DNA of 64,000 bases from Pyxidicoccus parkwaysis (GCF_017301735.1 NZ_CP071090.1:9972001-10036000); one strand, 5' to 3'. Numbered from the stretch's first letter, positions 42,124 to 51,734 are shown. Notes: generated by a model from the sequence alone, not told the origin. Made by a program: numbers and translations.

Positions 42124-44853
42124 ATGCGTGAGCTCCATGTTCCCATTCATGGGGCGGGGGGCAGCATGTCCAGGTCGGCAGCATCCAGATGGGGTGAGCC
42201 CTGGCAGTACGGGGCTCAAGCACCGGAAGTGGAAGAACGGTTGGCGTTGCTGGCCGAGGCCTCGCGCGTCCTGGCCGATGTCAGCCTGGAGCCTCCGGCC
42301 GTCATGGAGCGGCTGTGCGAGCTGGTGGTGCCGCTGCTCGGCGCGGCGTGCGCGCTGCGGCTGATGTCCGAGGACGGGAGGTGGCTGCGCACGGTGGCGT
42401 CCGCCTCGGCGACTCCGGAGACGCGGCTGCTCTTCCAGAGCCTCGTCGCCCCGGTGCTGCGCGCGGACGAGGGCCCCTCCGCCGAGGTGCTGCGCTCGGG
42501 CCAGGCGCTGTGGGTGCCCCGGCTGGAGGTGGAGGAATTGCGCCGGCTGGTGCCGCCACAGCACCACGGGCTTTTGGAGCGCATTCCCTTCACACGCTCG
42601 CTGGTGCTGCCGCTGCGCGCACGGGGCCGGGGACTGGGGACGCTGACGGTGTGGCGGGAGCCGGCGGCGGCGCCATTCGAGGCGGGAGAGCAGCTCCTCC
42701 TCCAGGAGCTGGCGGACCGGGCCGCGCTGGCGCTGGACGTGGCGCGCCTGTACGCGGCGGAGCGGCGGGCCCGGCAGTCGGCGGAGGTGGCCGCGGGCCG
42801 GCTGGCGCGGCTGCAGCGGGTGACGGCGGAGCTGTCACAGGTGCTCACCGCGCCGCGCGTGGCGGAGGTGGTGGTGGACCAGGGCGTGGAGGCGGTGGGC
42901 GCGCGCGGCGGCGGCTTCTGGCTGGTGGAGCCCGGGGACGGACAGGCGCGGCTGCTGCGCTGCACGGGCGAGGACGCGCGCATGCTGTCCGGCGTGTTCA
43001 GCGCGGTGCCGCTGGAGCAGTGCTCGCCCATCACCGAGTCCATCCGCGAGGCGCGTCCCGTGTGGCTGGAGACGCCGGACGCACTGGTGCAGCACTTCCC
43101 GGAGCTGGCGGCGCGGTGCCGGATGGCCCAGGGGAATGCGGCGCCGTCGTCGGTGTGCCTGCCGCTGTCGGTGGACGGACGCGCGCTGGGCACGCTGCTG
43201 TTCACCTTCTCCGAGCCGCGCGTCTTCGACGATGACGAGCGCGCCTTCCTGGAGCTGCTCGCGCACCACGCGGCGCAGGCGTTGGCGCGAGCCCGGCTGC
43301 TGGAGCAGGAGCAGCGCGCGCGAGCTGCACTGCGCGAGGCACACCAGACGCTGGCCGCCATCATCCAGGCGTCCCCCGCGGCCATCATGCTGGTGGACAT
43401 GGACGGCACGGTGCGGCTGTGGAATCCGGCCGCGGAGCGCATGTTCGGGTGGACGGCGGACGAGGTGCTCGGCCAGGTGCTGCCGGGAGTGCCCGAGTCT
43501 CGGCGCGAGGAGTTCCACCGCGACTTGGAGGGCGTGGCGCAGGGACGCGTGCTGTCCGGCGCGGAGACGGTGCGACAGCACCGGGACGGCACGCCCATCC
43601 AGGTGGCGCAGTGGACGGCGCGGGTGTGTCCGCCGGGCGGCCCCGCGCAGTGCCTGGGCATCGTCGTGGACGTCACCGAGCGCCAGCGCAGCGAGGACGC
43701 ACAGCGCTTCCTCGCGGGGGCGGGTGGAGTGCTCGCCGCGAGCCTGGAGCAGGAGCAGACGCTGAAGCACGTGGCGCACCTCGCGGTGCCCGAGTACGCG
43801 GAGACGTGCGGCGTCTTCCTCTCGGAGGAGACAGGAGAAGTGCGCTGCGTGGCCACGGCGGATGCGGACGATGCCGTGCCTCGAGTCATTCCCGTTCCCG
43901 GCCTCGACGTCGTGTCGCAGGTCATCGCCTCCGGCGAGCCCGCGCTGCACACGGGACAGGAGGAGGACACCGCAGGCACATGCGCATGGCTTTGCGTGCC
44001 CCTGCAGGTCCGGGGACAGGCCTTCGGCGCGCTGACGTTCGTCACCTCTCGCCGGCACTACGACGCGCGAGATTTGGAACTGGCGCAGGAGCTGGCCCGG
44101 CGCGCGGCGCTCGCGCTCGACAACGCTCGCCTCTATCGCGAGGCACGTCAGGCCATCCGCCTGCGCGAGGAGTTCCTCTCCATCGCCAGCCACGAGCTGA
44201 AGACGCCCATCAGCGCGCTCCAGCTCCAGGTGCAGACGCTACAGGCCGCGCTGACGCGCTCGCCCTCGGGCATCCCCGCCCCGCGCCTGCAGCGCTCCCT
44301 CGACGTGGTGGAGCGCCAGCTCAAGCGCCAGACGCAGCTGGTCAACGAGCTGCTCGACGTGTCCCGCATCAGCGCGGGCCGGTTGGACTTGTGCCTGGAG
44401 TCCCTGGACCTCGGCGCGCTGGTGCGCGAAGTGGCCGAGCGCTTCGAGCCGGAGCTGGCCCGCACCGGCACGCCGCTGGAGCTCGTCCTGGCGCCGGGCG
44501 CCCTGGGACGGTGGGACCGGCTCCGGCTGGACCAGGTGCTCACCAACCTCCTGTCCAACGCGGTGAAGTACGGCCGGAGCCAGCCCGTGCACGTGGAGCT
44601 GACGACCACCGACACGTGCGTGCGCGTGGCCGTGCGCGACGAGGGCATCGGCATCGCCGCGGAGCACCTGTCGCGCCTCTTCCACCGCTTCGAGCGCGCC
44701 GTCTCCGAGCGCAACTACGGCGGCTTCGGGCTGGGGCTCTGGATTGCGCGGCAGATGGTGGAGGCGATGGGCGGCAGCATCGCCGTCAGCAGCAACCTGG
44801 GCGTGGGCTCCACCTTCACCGTGGAGCTGCCCCGCACTCGCGCCGAGGGGTGA
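42124..44853 (+). CDS. Soluble GAF/PAS sensor histidine kinase
   Basis: A 909-residue cytoplasmic histidine kinase. Three GAF-like domains lie at about 35-190, 225-385 and 540-680, with a PAS domain at about 400-520 (IIQASPAAIMLVDMDGTVRL). The HisKA box is FLSIASHELKTPISALQLQV near 685, and the ATPase has LTNLLSNAVKYG, VRDEGIGIAAEHLSRLFHRF and GGFGLGLWIARQMV with a terminal STFTVELP. There are no membrane helices, so the signal is probably intracellular. The ATG at 42124 gives the longest protein; one at 42166 (MSRSAASRWG) is an alternative. The absence of a linked response regulator is usual for orphan myxobacterial kinases. Confidence 0.88.
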   Translation: MRELHVPIHGAGGSMSRSAASRWGEPWQYGAQAPEVEERLALLAEASRVLADVSLEPPAVMERLCELVVPLLGAACALRLMSEDGRWLRTVASASATPETRLLFQSLVAPVLRADEGPSAEVLRSGQALWVPRLEVEELRRLVPPQHHGLLERIPFTRSLVLPLRARGRGLGTLTVWREPAAAPFEAGEQLLLQELADRAALALDVARLYAAERRARQSAEVAAGRLARLQRVTAELSQVLTAPRVAEVVVDQGVEAVGARGGGFWLVEPGDGQARLLRCTGEDARMLSGVFSAVPLEQCSPITESIREARPVWLETPDALVQHFPELAARCRMAQGNAAPSSVCLPLSVDGRALGTLLFTFSEPRVFDDDERAFLELLAHHAAQALARARLLEQEQRARAALREAHQTLAAIIQASPAAIMLVDMDGTVRLWNPAAERMFGWTADEVLGQVLPGVPESRREEFHRDLEGVAQGRVLSGAETVRQHRDGTPIQVAQWTARVCPPGGPAQCLGIVVDVTERQRSEDAQRFLAGAGGVLAASLEQEQTLKHVAHLAVPEYAETCGVFLSEETGEVRCVATADADDAVPRVIPVPGLDVVSQVIASGEPALHTGQEEDTAGTCAWLCVPLQVRGQAFGALTFVTSRRHYDARDLELAQELARRAALALDNARLYREARQAIRLREEFLSIASHELKTPISALQLQVQTLQAALTRSPSGIPAPRLQRSLDVVERQLKRQTQLVNELLDVSRISAGRLDLCLESLDLGALVREVAERFEPELARTGTPLELVLAPGALGRWDRLRLDQVLTNLLSNAVKYGRSQPVHVELTTTDTCVRVAVRDEGIGIAAEHLSRLFHRFERAVSERNYGGFGLGLWIARQMVEAMGGSIAVSSNLGVGSTFTVELPRTRAEG

Positions 44854-44889
44854 GGAACGCCTTCACGTCCCCCACCCCGGCGCCCAGGC

Positions 44890-45435
44890 TCACAGCGCCA
44901 GCAGCAGGAGGGCGACCTTCTCCTCGTCGGAGGCGGCCAGGAACTCGTCCGGCAGCCAGATTTCGGACGGCGGCGTGGAGGCCACGTCGCAGCTCCGCTT
45001 GCCCATGTACTTCCGGCCCTCGTCCTGCGCCTTCAGCCGGTAGGTGCAGTCGCGGACGTATATCTTCATCTCGCTGGGGCTCAGCTTCAGGTCCACCGGG
45101 CGCCCGCCGAAGCCGCCCTTGGCGACGAGCGCGTCGCCCTCCTTCGACACCTTGAGGTTCACCTGGGCGTTGCCCAGCGTGCCCGTCACCGCACCCGGCT
45201 TCAGCCCGAGGGCGACGACGCCCAGGTACGTGCGGCCCCGCAGCTCACCGGGCGAGCGCGTGATTTGGAAGTCCTGCCCCGTCACCTCTCCGGCCGTCAT
45301 CACGAGGTTGTACTGCTCGCGGGCAATCCGCAGGTTGATGGCGTCCTGTCGGGGCGCCGACACCGCGACTCCCGCTCCCAGCAACATCCCCATCACCAAC
45401 ACACCCCGGCGCAGCGGCATCAGAAAGCGCTTCAT
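44890..45435 (-). CDS. Exported hypothetical protein
   Basis: A 181-residue protein with a signal peptide (RGVLVMGMLLGAGVAVSA). The mature part is beta-rich, with phrases VTGQDFQITRSPGELRGRTY, LKPGAVTGTLGNAQVNLKV and GGRPVDLKLSPSEMKIYVRD, then a Cys-containing motif and a hydrophobic C-terminus (EEKVALLLLAL). GAGGAGG precedes the ATG at 45435. I do not recognise a family; the repetitive strands suggest a periplasmic beta-sandwich. It converges with the histidine kinase gene, 36 bp away. Confidence 0.7.
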   Translation of the reverse strand: MKRFLMPLRRGVLVMGMLLGAGVAVSAPRQDAINLRIAREQYNLVMTAGEVTGQDFQITRSPGELRGRTYLGVVALGLKPGAVTGTLGNAQVNLKVSKEGDALVAKGGFGGRPVDLKLSPSEMKIYVRDCTYRLKAQDEGRKYMGKRSCDVASTPPSEIWLPDEFLAASDEEKVALLLLAL

Positions 45436-45692
45436 ACGGAATCCTCCTCTCCCAGGTCCTGGCTCCGGGAGTCTTAACGTCCGTCCGCACATCACATACC
45501 GGCACGCCCATCACCCGACGCCAACCCCCGGGAATCACACCCGGAAGAACCTGCGCACGGCCCCGCCAACCCCTTCGAGTCGGCCCGCCCGCCCGCCTGC
45601 CCACCTGCCCCGTCCCGGGGACGGGGACCGGTGTCCTCCGTCAGTGCCTCCCTGGGAAACGGCCCCCGCGACGACATGTCGCGCACACCCGG

Positions 45693-47726
45693 CTATTTCG
45701 GGCCTGACGCCTCGCCGCCCCGCGCGCCCGGAGTCCCGAGGTGCTTTTCGAGGAACATCAGCGCGGTCATCTGCGAGTAGTCGCGGTTGTGCTTCTTCTG
45801 GAAGCCGTGGCCCTCGTCGGTGGCCAGCATGTACCAGACGTCCGAGCCGCGCTTGCGCACGGCCTGGACAATCTGCTCCGCCTCCGACTGCGGCACGCGC
45901 GGGTCATTGGCGCCCTGCTGCACGTAGAGCGCGGCGCGAATCTTCTCCACCGCCGTGAGCGGAGAGATGCGCTCCTGCACCTTGCGCACCTCCGCGTCCC
46001 GCTCGTCGCCGTACTCCGCGCGCCGCAGGTCCTGACGATACGCCTGCGTATTCTGGAGGAAGCTGCCCAGCGAGGAGATGCCCACCACGTCCACCGCGGC
46101 CTTGATGCGCTCCGGGTAGAAGGCCACCGACGCCAGCGTCATGTACCCCCCATACGAGCCGCCGAAGACGCCCACGCGCGACGCATCCAAATCCTTCCGC
46201 GAGGCGATGAAGTCCAGCGTCGCGCCGATGTCCGCGAGGCTCTGCTCGCGCTTCACGCCGTCATCCATGGCCCGGTACGTCTTGCCGTACCCGTCCGAGC
46301 CGCGCACGTTGGGCACCAGCACCGCGATGCCCGACTCCGTCACGAGGTACTGGGTGAAGTTGTTGAAGATGGGGAGGCTCTGCGACTCGGGGCCGCCGTG
46401 GAAGACGATGACGACGGGCACCTTCCCGGTGGCATTCCTGGGCTTGTAGAGGAAGGCCGGCACCGTCACGCCGTCGGTGGACGGGTAGCGCACCAACTCC
46501 GGCTCCGTGAAGATGGACGTGTCGATGCCGCCCACCTCCGAGCGCGTCCACCGCGTGGGCCTGCGCGTCTTGAGGTCCACCGTCCACACGTCCAGCGGCG
46601 AGCGCGCGTCCCCCATCGCGAAGGCCAACAGGTCCGAGCGCTGCAACGGGAAGCGCAGCGTGGTCACCACGCCCTTCGGCACGTCCAGCGGCGACAGCTT
46701 CTGCGTGCGCGTGTCCAGCAGGTACACGCGGGTGTAGCCATCCTCGTTGAAGCCCACCGCGAGCTGGCGCCCATCCGCGGACAGCGTCGCGCCCACCACG
46801 TTCCACCGCACCGACTTCGTCAGTGACACGGGCGCCGAGGTGAAGGGCGCCTTCGCGAGCTCCAGGCGGTACAGCTCGTTGAAGTCGGAGTAGCGATCCG
46901 TCACGAGGTACACGGCCTGCCCGTCCTGCGTGAAGACGGCGGCGGCGACGCTGCCCTTGCCCTCCTTCGGAGTGAGCTGGCGGCGCTCGCCCGTCTTCAC
47001 GTCCACCACGTGCAGGTCCGCGTCATCCACCGCGCGCCGCTGAACGACGAGCAGCTTCGAGCCGTCCGGAGAGAACTCCACTGGCAGCCACGTGCCCTCC
47101 GCCTCCGTCACGCGGCGGGCCTGGCGCGGAGCGACGGTGGGGGCCAGGTACACGTCCGTGTCCTTGCCGTTGCGGCCCGTGCCGCCATACGTGAGCCAGC
47201 GGCCATCGCGCGAGACGCGCAGGCCCTCGTGGCGGCTCTTGCCGTCGGTGAGCAGCTCCGAGCGGCCCGTGCGCCGGTCCAGCCTGAAGAGCTGGAAGAA
47301 CTCACCGCCGCCCTTGTCCTGCAGGTAGTAGACGGTCTGCGGATTGCCGGGCTGGAAGCGCGCGGTGTTGATGGGCTCGTCCGTGAAGGTGAGCTGCGTG
47401 CGCGCGCCCATGGGCATCTCCACCACGTGGAGTTGGTTGGTGTCCGCGAAGCGCGTGGAGATGAGCACCTGCTTGCCGTCGTCCGTCACGTCCATCAGCG
47501 CGGCCGCGCGCGCCTCCAGGTACTGGTCCAGCCGCTGACGCAACTCCGGCGGCACTGGCGGCACGTTGCTCACCCAGAGGTTCGGCTGGCCGGGCAACTG
47601 GGCGATGCCGGGCACCTGCGAGGGAGCCTTCGACGCGGGAGCAGCCTGTGCGGCCGGCGGTGTCACGGGAGCCTGCGCCTGAGCGGCCAGCAACGACACG
47701 ACGAGCGAAAAGGTTCCGGGGGTCAT
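45693..47726 (-). CDS. S9-family prolyl oligopeptidase-like serine peptidase
   Basis: A 677-residue exported peptidase with an N-terminal signal-like segment (FSLVVSLLAAQAQA) and a Pro/Ala linker. Residues about 60-400 form a beta-propeller (for example WLPVEFSPDGSKLLVVQRR). The alpha/beta-hydrolase domain follows (PVVIVFHGGPESQ) with the nucleophile in GVFGGSYGGYMTL, Asp in QGANDPRVP and His in TDEGHGFQKK. The order propeller then hydrolase fits dipeptidyl- or acylaminoacyl-peptidases of family S9. It probably degrades peptides outside the cytoplasm. The ATG at 47726 is chosen because it starts the signal peptide; a frame extension to 47765 is unlikely. Confidence 0.88.
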   Translation of the reverse strand: MTPGTFSLVVSLLAAQAQAPVTPPAAQAAPASKAPSQVPGIAQLPGQPNLWVSNVPPVPPELRQRLDQYLEARAAALMDVTDDGKQVLISTRFADTNQLHVVEMPMGARTQLTFTDEPINTARFQPGNPQTVYYLQDKGGGEFFQLFRLDRRTGRSELLTDGKSRHEGLRVSRDGRWLTYGGTGRNGKDTDVYLAPTVAPRQARRVTEAEGTWLPVEFSPDGSKLLVVQRRAVDDADLHVVDVKTGERRQLTPKEGKGSVAAAVFTQDGQAVYLVTDRYSDFNELYRLELAKAPFTSAPVSLTKSVRWNVVGATLSADGRQLAVGFNEDGYTRVYLLDTRTQKLSPLDVPKGVVTTLRFPLQRSDLLAFAMGDARSPLDVWTVDLKTRRPTRWTRSEVGGIDTSIFTEPELVRYPSTDGVTVPAFLYKPRNATGKVPVVIVFHGGPESQSLPIFNNFTQYLVTESGIAVLVPNVRGSDGYGKTYRAMDDGVKREQSLADIGATLDFIASRKDLDASRVGVFGGSYGGYMTLASVAFYPERIKAAVDVVGISSLGSFLQNTQAYRQDLRRAEYGDERDAEVRKVQERISPLTAVEKIRAALYVQQGANDPRVPQSEAEQIVQAVRKRGSDVWYMLATDEGHGFQKKHNRDYSQMTALMFLEKHLGTPGARGGEASGPK

Positions 47727-48045
47727 TGGTGGGCGCAAGCTAACAGTGCGTCCGGCGGAGGCCACACTTCCGGTAGGTAGAGGGACGAGCGAGATGGCCG
47801 CTGCCTTGCGGTGTACTGCCGGCCTTCTGGCAGCGAGCCCTTTCCTCTGCCTACCTCATCCCCGTACGGACGCTCGTCGCGGCGCACGCAGGCCGCCGGG
47901 CCGGCTTCCCATGGAAAGCCGCGGCGCAAGGCGGAAGGCCCACCCCACATCACCGGCGCAAATCCCCCAACACACGTCCCGGGGAATGCTCTCCCGCACC
48001 AGGTGCAGGCAGGCGATAGTCCCCCGAGAATGAAACAAGCGGTAT
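47727..48045. other. Intergenic region between the S9 peptidase and the hipBA operator
   Basis: Divergent gap of about 320 bp before the operator sites. Open frames here are Pro/Arg-rich and do not look like proteins. It should contain the promoter of the S9 peptidase gene on the minus strand. No hairpin or RNA gene is evident. Confidence 0.4.
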
Positions 48046-48118
48046 CAATCTATTGAAATAGATCGGACTCTAGGGCCAATAGATTGGCGATCCGGCCGAT
48101 TTTATTTTAATAGATTGG
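48046..48118. promoter_or_regulatory. Three operator-like sites for HipB
   Basis: The AT-rich leader of hipB has three copies of the core AATAGATTGG or its complement. Site 1 is CAATCTATT at 48046-48054, part of the inverted repeat ATCTATT-GA-AATAGAT at 48048-48063. Site 2 is GCCAAT-AG-ATTGGC, a perfect 14-bp palindrome at 48075-48088. Site 3 is AATAGATTGG at 48109-48118, immediately before the ATG at 48121. The sites lie 31-33 bp apart, so about three helical turns. This is the expected layout for autorepression by a HipAB complex. Confidence 0.7.
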
Positions 48119-48120
48119 AT

Positions 48121-48462
48121 ATGCCTCGTCAGAACCTCACCCCCGATACCACCCCCGTCGCAGTGGTCCGCGCCATCACCGTTCTGGGGCAGAACATCGC
48201 GCAGGCGCGTGCCCGGCGTGGCCTGCGGCAAATCGACCTGGCGAAGAAGACGGGGCTTGCCCCCGGCACCCTGAAACGAATCGAGGAGGGAAGCCCCACC
48301 ACTGCCCTCAGCGCCTACTTCACTGTTCTGTGGGCCATGGGGCTCGAGCGTGAGTTCGAGAACATCGGTTCCCCAGACCGCGATGAGGAAGGGAAGACGT
48401 TGGAGCGGGCACGCCGACTGAAGCAGTCGCACTCCAAGGCGGAACTCGATGCCGACTTCTAA
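48121..48462 (+). CDS. hipB: XRE-family antitoxin HipB-like
   Basis: A 113-residue DNA-binding protein. The helix-turn-helix spans about 23-75 (LGQNIAQARARRGLRQIDLA, then KKTGLAPGTLKRIEEGSP), typical of XRE/HipB repressors. The tail is Glu/Arg/Lys-rich. It is probably the antitoxin and autorepressor of the downstream HipA kinase, with which it overlaps by 14 bp. The ATG at 48121 lies 2 bases after the third operator repeat, so the transcript is likely leaderless or nearly so. Confidence 0.85.
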   Translation: MPRQNLTPDTTPVAVVRAITVLGQNIAQARARRGLRQIDLAKKTGLAPGTLKRIEEGSPTTALSAYFTVLWAMGLEREFENIGSPDRDEEGKTLERARRLKQSHSKAELDADF

Positions 48463-49702
48463 CGAGCAAAGTTGCTACGTGTACATCCAGCTCCCTGACT
48501 CCATGCAGGTCGTCACCTGTGGACGCTTCGTGCAACAGGACGGCGTTGGCCGCTTCGTCTACGGACGAAGCTACCTGGACAACCCGCTTGCAGTTGAGCT
48601 GGAGAGGTTCGACCTACCACTCCGTACGGGCACCTTCGAAACAGGCCGGCTCGGCGGCATCTTTGGATCCCTGCGTGACTCCTCACCCGACGCTTGGGGA
48701 CGCAGCGTCATCGAACGACAGCTAGGACGTGGAGACCTGAGTGAGATCGACTTTCTCCTCCACTCGCCTGAGGACCGGGCCGGAGCGCTCTCTTTCGGTA
48801 CGCGGACCACTCCACCCGCTCCCGTCCATCAATTCAATAAAGCGCTACGGCTGGACCTCTTGCTCGAAGAAGCCAAACGGGTCGAGCAGGGCCTGCCACC
48901 GTCCACAGCTCGAGTAGCTGAGCTGGTGCATCCAGGCAGTTCCCTGGGTGGCGCTCGTCCCAAGAATGTCGTCGAGGACGAGGACGGATTGTGGGTCTCC
49001 AAGTTCCCGGCCCGCACCGACAGATGGAACAACGCCACAGTGGAGTGCGGGATGCTGAGACTGGCCAGCGAGTGCGGCCTACGAGCTGCATTCGGCAAGG
49101 TCACCCACGTCGCGGGCCAGGATGTGCTCCTGGTACGACGGTTCGATCGGAAACGAGAAGACAAAGGCTATTTGCGGCATCGCATGGTGAGCGCACTAAC
49201 GGTACTCCGGTCTGATGACAATCCGCAGGACCGCCAGAAATGGTCGTATATCCTGCTGGCGGATGAACTGAAGCGCTGGGTCGCGAATCCGGATGAAGAC
49301 TTGCGGGAGTTGTTCTCTCGCATGGTGTTCAACGCGCTCATCTCGAACATCGACGACCATCCCAGGAATCATGCACTCATCGCCGAGGGAACAGCATGGC
49401 GCCTGTCCCCCGCCTACGACCTCACGCCGATGCCGCAAGCCAGCACCGAGCGGGACCTGGCAATGGAAGTAGGCACTGCGCAGCACCGCCGAGCCAATCG
49501 CCTGAACCTCTTGAGTGAATGCGGCCGCTTCCGCCTTTCCAAAGAAGAAGCCACTCGCGTCATCGACGACATGAAGGCCCTCGTGTCCCGCCGATGGCGT
49601 GACGTCGTGAAGAGCTGTGGTGGAACCGACGCGGACCTGAAAGCCATTGAACGGGCGTTTGACTACGCAGGTTTCGAGTACGGCTCTGACACCGCGGATT
49701 GA
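48449..49702 (+). CDS. hipA: HipA-like serine/threonine kinase toxin
   Basis: A 417-residue HipA-family kinase. In E. coli HipA inactivates GltX by phosphorylation and promotes persistence. Here the Gly-rich segment SSLGGARPKN (about 164-173), usual in HipA around the regulatory Ser/P-loop, is followed by VSKFPA with the ATP-binding Lys. The catalytic loop is NALISNIDDHPRNHAL (295-310) with Asp and Asn, and the metal-binding SPAYDLTP is at 320-327. All key motifs are present, so it is probably active. The gene overlaps hipB by 14 bp and shares its promoter. G/C content is somewhat below that of neighbours, suggesting acquisition. Confidence 0.88.
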   Translation: MPTSNEQSCYVYIQLPDSMQVVTCGRFVQQDGVGRFVYGRSYLDNPLAVELERFDLPLRTGTFETGRLGGIFGSLRDSSPDAWGRSVIERQLGRGDLSEIDFLLHSPEDRAGALSFGTRTTPPAPVHQFNKALRLDLLLEEAKRVEQGLPPSTARVAELVHPGSSLGGARPKNVVEDEDGLWVSKFPARTDRWNNATVECGMLRLASECGLRAAFGKVTHVAGQDVLLVRRFDRKREDKGYLRHRMVSALTVLRSDDNPQDRQKWSYILLADELKRWVANPDEDLRELFSRMVFNALISNIDDHPRNHALIAEGTAWRLSPAYDLTPMPQASTERDLAMEVGTAQHRRANRLNLLSECGRFRLSKEEATRVIDDMKALVSRRWRDVVKSCGGTDADLKAIERAFDYAGFEYGSDTAD

Positions 49703-49950
49703 AGCTCTTCGCAGGGACTTTCCCCTTGCTGCTTCCCGGCGCTGTACAGCTCCCAAGTCCCTTCAGTCACGGCATGACGGCGGACCTGCCGCCAGCGGGA
49801 AGCGACACTGCCCGCCCGTCCACGCCGTACACGGCGCACTGTGAACGGCGTTGTCAGTCCTGCCCGCGAGCCCGTGCAAGCACGCGGAATCAGGCCCGAC
49901 TTCTGGTGGCAGGGCGCTTGCGATGGCCTTGTTCCAAAAGGAGCAGGGCC

Positions 49951-50913
49951 ATGGGCGCAAGGGACACGCGGTGGGGTGAGGCGAAGCTGGATGCGGGGAA
50001 GGTGTTCCGCTGGTGCCTGCTGCACGTGGGCGCCGTCGCGGGCGGCTGGCTGTTCTTCTCGTGGAGCGCGGTGGCCGTGTTCGCCGTGCTGACGGCGGTG
50101 ACGATGTGTCTCGGCGTGTCGGTGGGCATCCACCGTGGGCTCATCCACCGCGCCTTCCGCGCACCGCTCGCGGTGGAGCGGACGCTCGGTTTCGTGGGCA
50201 CGCTGGCGGGCCTGGGCGGCGTCATCGGCATGAGCCGCATGCACCACCTGCGCGACTTCCACCAGAACCAGCCGGAGGCGGACTGCCCTCCGTACTTCGC
50301 CTACCGCGACGGCTTCGCGCGCATCATGGCGTATGCCCTCTTCTTCACGTGGCACGCGAGGGACGCGGCCGAGTACCCGCCCGTGGAACCGCGTGTCGCT
50401 GAGGACGCGTTCTTCCGAGCGCTGGAGCGCGCGGGGCTGTGGCTCCAGGTACCGCTCGCGCTGGCGCTGTATGGGATTGGCGGTGCTTCGTGGGTGGCGT
50501 GGGGTGTCTTCGTGCGGCTGGCGCTCACGCAGGATGGCTTCTGGTGCATCCACTACGTCAGCCACGTCGAGGGCGAGCAGCCGTATGAATTGCCCGGCTG
50601 CGCGGAGCAGGGGCGCAACGCGGGGTGGCTCGCGCTCGTGAGCATGGGCGAGTCGTGGCACAACAACCACCACGCGTACCCGGGCGCGGCGCAGATGGGG
50701 CTGGGGTGGCGGCAGCCGGACCCGGGCTGGTGGGCGGTGCGGGCGCTGGCGGCACTGGGACTGGTGTTCGAGGTGAAGGGGCTCGCGGACCTGCCGCTGC
50801 GCGCTGGGGCTCGCAGGAAGAATGAGCCCCAGCGCCCCACGCAGCGTCCCGGTGGACGCAAGCCCCGTCCCCCCGCGCGGCGTCATGGAGGCCCGCGCTA
50901 CCAGCCCGTGTGA
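49951..50913 (+). CDS. Fatty acid desaturase family protein
   Basis: A 320-residue membrane-associated di-iron enzyme candidate. Hydrophobic helices alternate with histidine boxes: HRGLIH at 61-66, HHLRDFH at 98-104, and HNNHHAYP near 235. The first and third match acyl-CoA/acyl-lipid desaturases. The second departs from the classical HxxHH form but keeps three His. It is likely to introduce a double bond into acyl chains. The C-terminal 40 residues are Lys/Arg/Pro-rich. AGGAG at 49939-49943 supports the ATG at 49951; the frame is open upstream but that part is not conserved in character. It lies 248 bp after hipA. Confidence 0.82.
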   Translation: MGARDTRWGEAKLDAGKVFRWCLLHVGAVAGGWLFFSWSAVAVFAVLTAVTMCLGVSVGIHRGLIHRAFRAPLAVERTLGFVGTLAGLGGVIGMSRMHHLRDFHQNQPEADCPPYFAYRDGFARIMAYALFFTWHARDAAEYPPVEPRVAEDAFFRALERAGLWLQVPLALALYGIGGASWVAWGVFVRLALTQDGFWCIHYVSHVEGEQPYELPGCAEQGRNAGWLALVSMGESWHNNHHAYPGAAQMGLGWRQPDPGWWAVRALAALGLVFEVKGLADLPLRAGARRKNEPQRPTQRPGGRKPRPPARRHGGPRYQPV

Positions 50914-50928
50914 GCCGATGCCCCTGGC

Positions 50929-51612
50929 TCAGAAGGCCCAGCCCACCGTCAGCTCCACGCGCTCACCGGCGGACCAGGTGCGGTGGCTGGACTTCGACTC
51001 GTCGAAACTGGCCTCATCAACCTCATCGACCCCGGCGCCCAGGACCGGCATGCGCGAGGTACTGCTGCCGCGCGAGTACCTGGCGTCGAGTCCGGCTCCG
51101 AACTGGATGGCGAGCCCCCGCCCCACGATGGCGCTGTAACCCAGGAGCGCGGCGCCGCCGACACTCCATTCGCTCGAGTCGATGGTCGCGTTCTCCAACA
51201 GGCCGAAGCCAATACCCCGGACCTGCGACTGCTGATGGGAGATGCTGAGCCGGGGCGAGAGCCAGAGTCCCTCGGGGGCCGTCCCCGTCAGGAAGAGGCG
51301 GGCCATCGGCTCGGCGCCAACCATGAAGCTGGACTGGTTGGACCCTCCCTGCATGCTCGTGAAGGGACTGGTGGCCTCGGACCGGGTCTTCTGCTGGCCG
51401 AGGCCCGCGCGCATGTTGAGCCCCACGGACAGGCGCGGGCTCAACACGCGCTCGCCTCCGACTTCCAGCGTGGAGCTGCTGATGAACGGCAGCACGGAGA
51501 TGCCCAGGACGGTGCGGCGCTCCTGCGGCAGAGGCGCGGACAGCTCGTCCGCGGCGGCGGTGACGGAGGTGGACAGCAGGACGGTCATCAGCAGTGCATG
51601 GATGTGTTTCAT
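50929..51612 (-). CDS. Exported beta-barrel-like protein, tandem paralogue A
   Basis: A 227-residue protein with a signal peptide (MKHIHALLMTVLLSTSVTAA). The mature part is beta-rich with alternating hydrophobic strands, for example RLSVGLNMRAGLGQQ, GLWLSPRLSISHQQ, SVGGAALLGYSAIVGRGLAI and QFGAGLDARYSR, ending in the aromatic terminal VELTVGWAF. These features resemble a small outer-membrane barrel. It is clearly paralogous to the next gene (51831-52493), with shared leader, GAEPMAR and terminal VGWAF. The ATG at 51612 starts the signal peptide. The function is unknown. Confidence 0.75.
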   Translation of the reverse strand: MKHIHALLMTVLLSTSVTAAADELSAPLPQERRTVLGISVLPFISSSTLEVGGERVLSPRLSVGLNMRAGLGQQKTRSEATSPFTSMQGGSNQSSFMVGAEPMARLFLTGTAPEGLWLSPRLSISHQQSQVRGIGFGLLENATIDSSEWSVGGAALLGYSAIVGRGLAIQFGAGLDARYSRGSSTSRMPVLGAGVDEVDEASFDESKSSHRTWSAGERVELTVGWAF

Positions 51613-51734
51613 CGGTGAAGCGCCCCCTCTGGAGAGCAGATGGCCCGCACGGCCGGGCCTGCGCCGGGCCACTGCAACCCGCGTGCACAACATCGCGTCA
51701 GAGGGGACGCCGTGACTTCGTGGCAGCGCGCCGT

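Noticed and set aside
47766..48056. Small open frames upstream of hipB
   Set aside because: Pro/Arg-rich with no ribosome binding site, and one runs into the operator sites.
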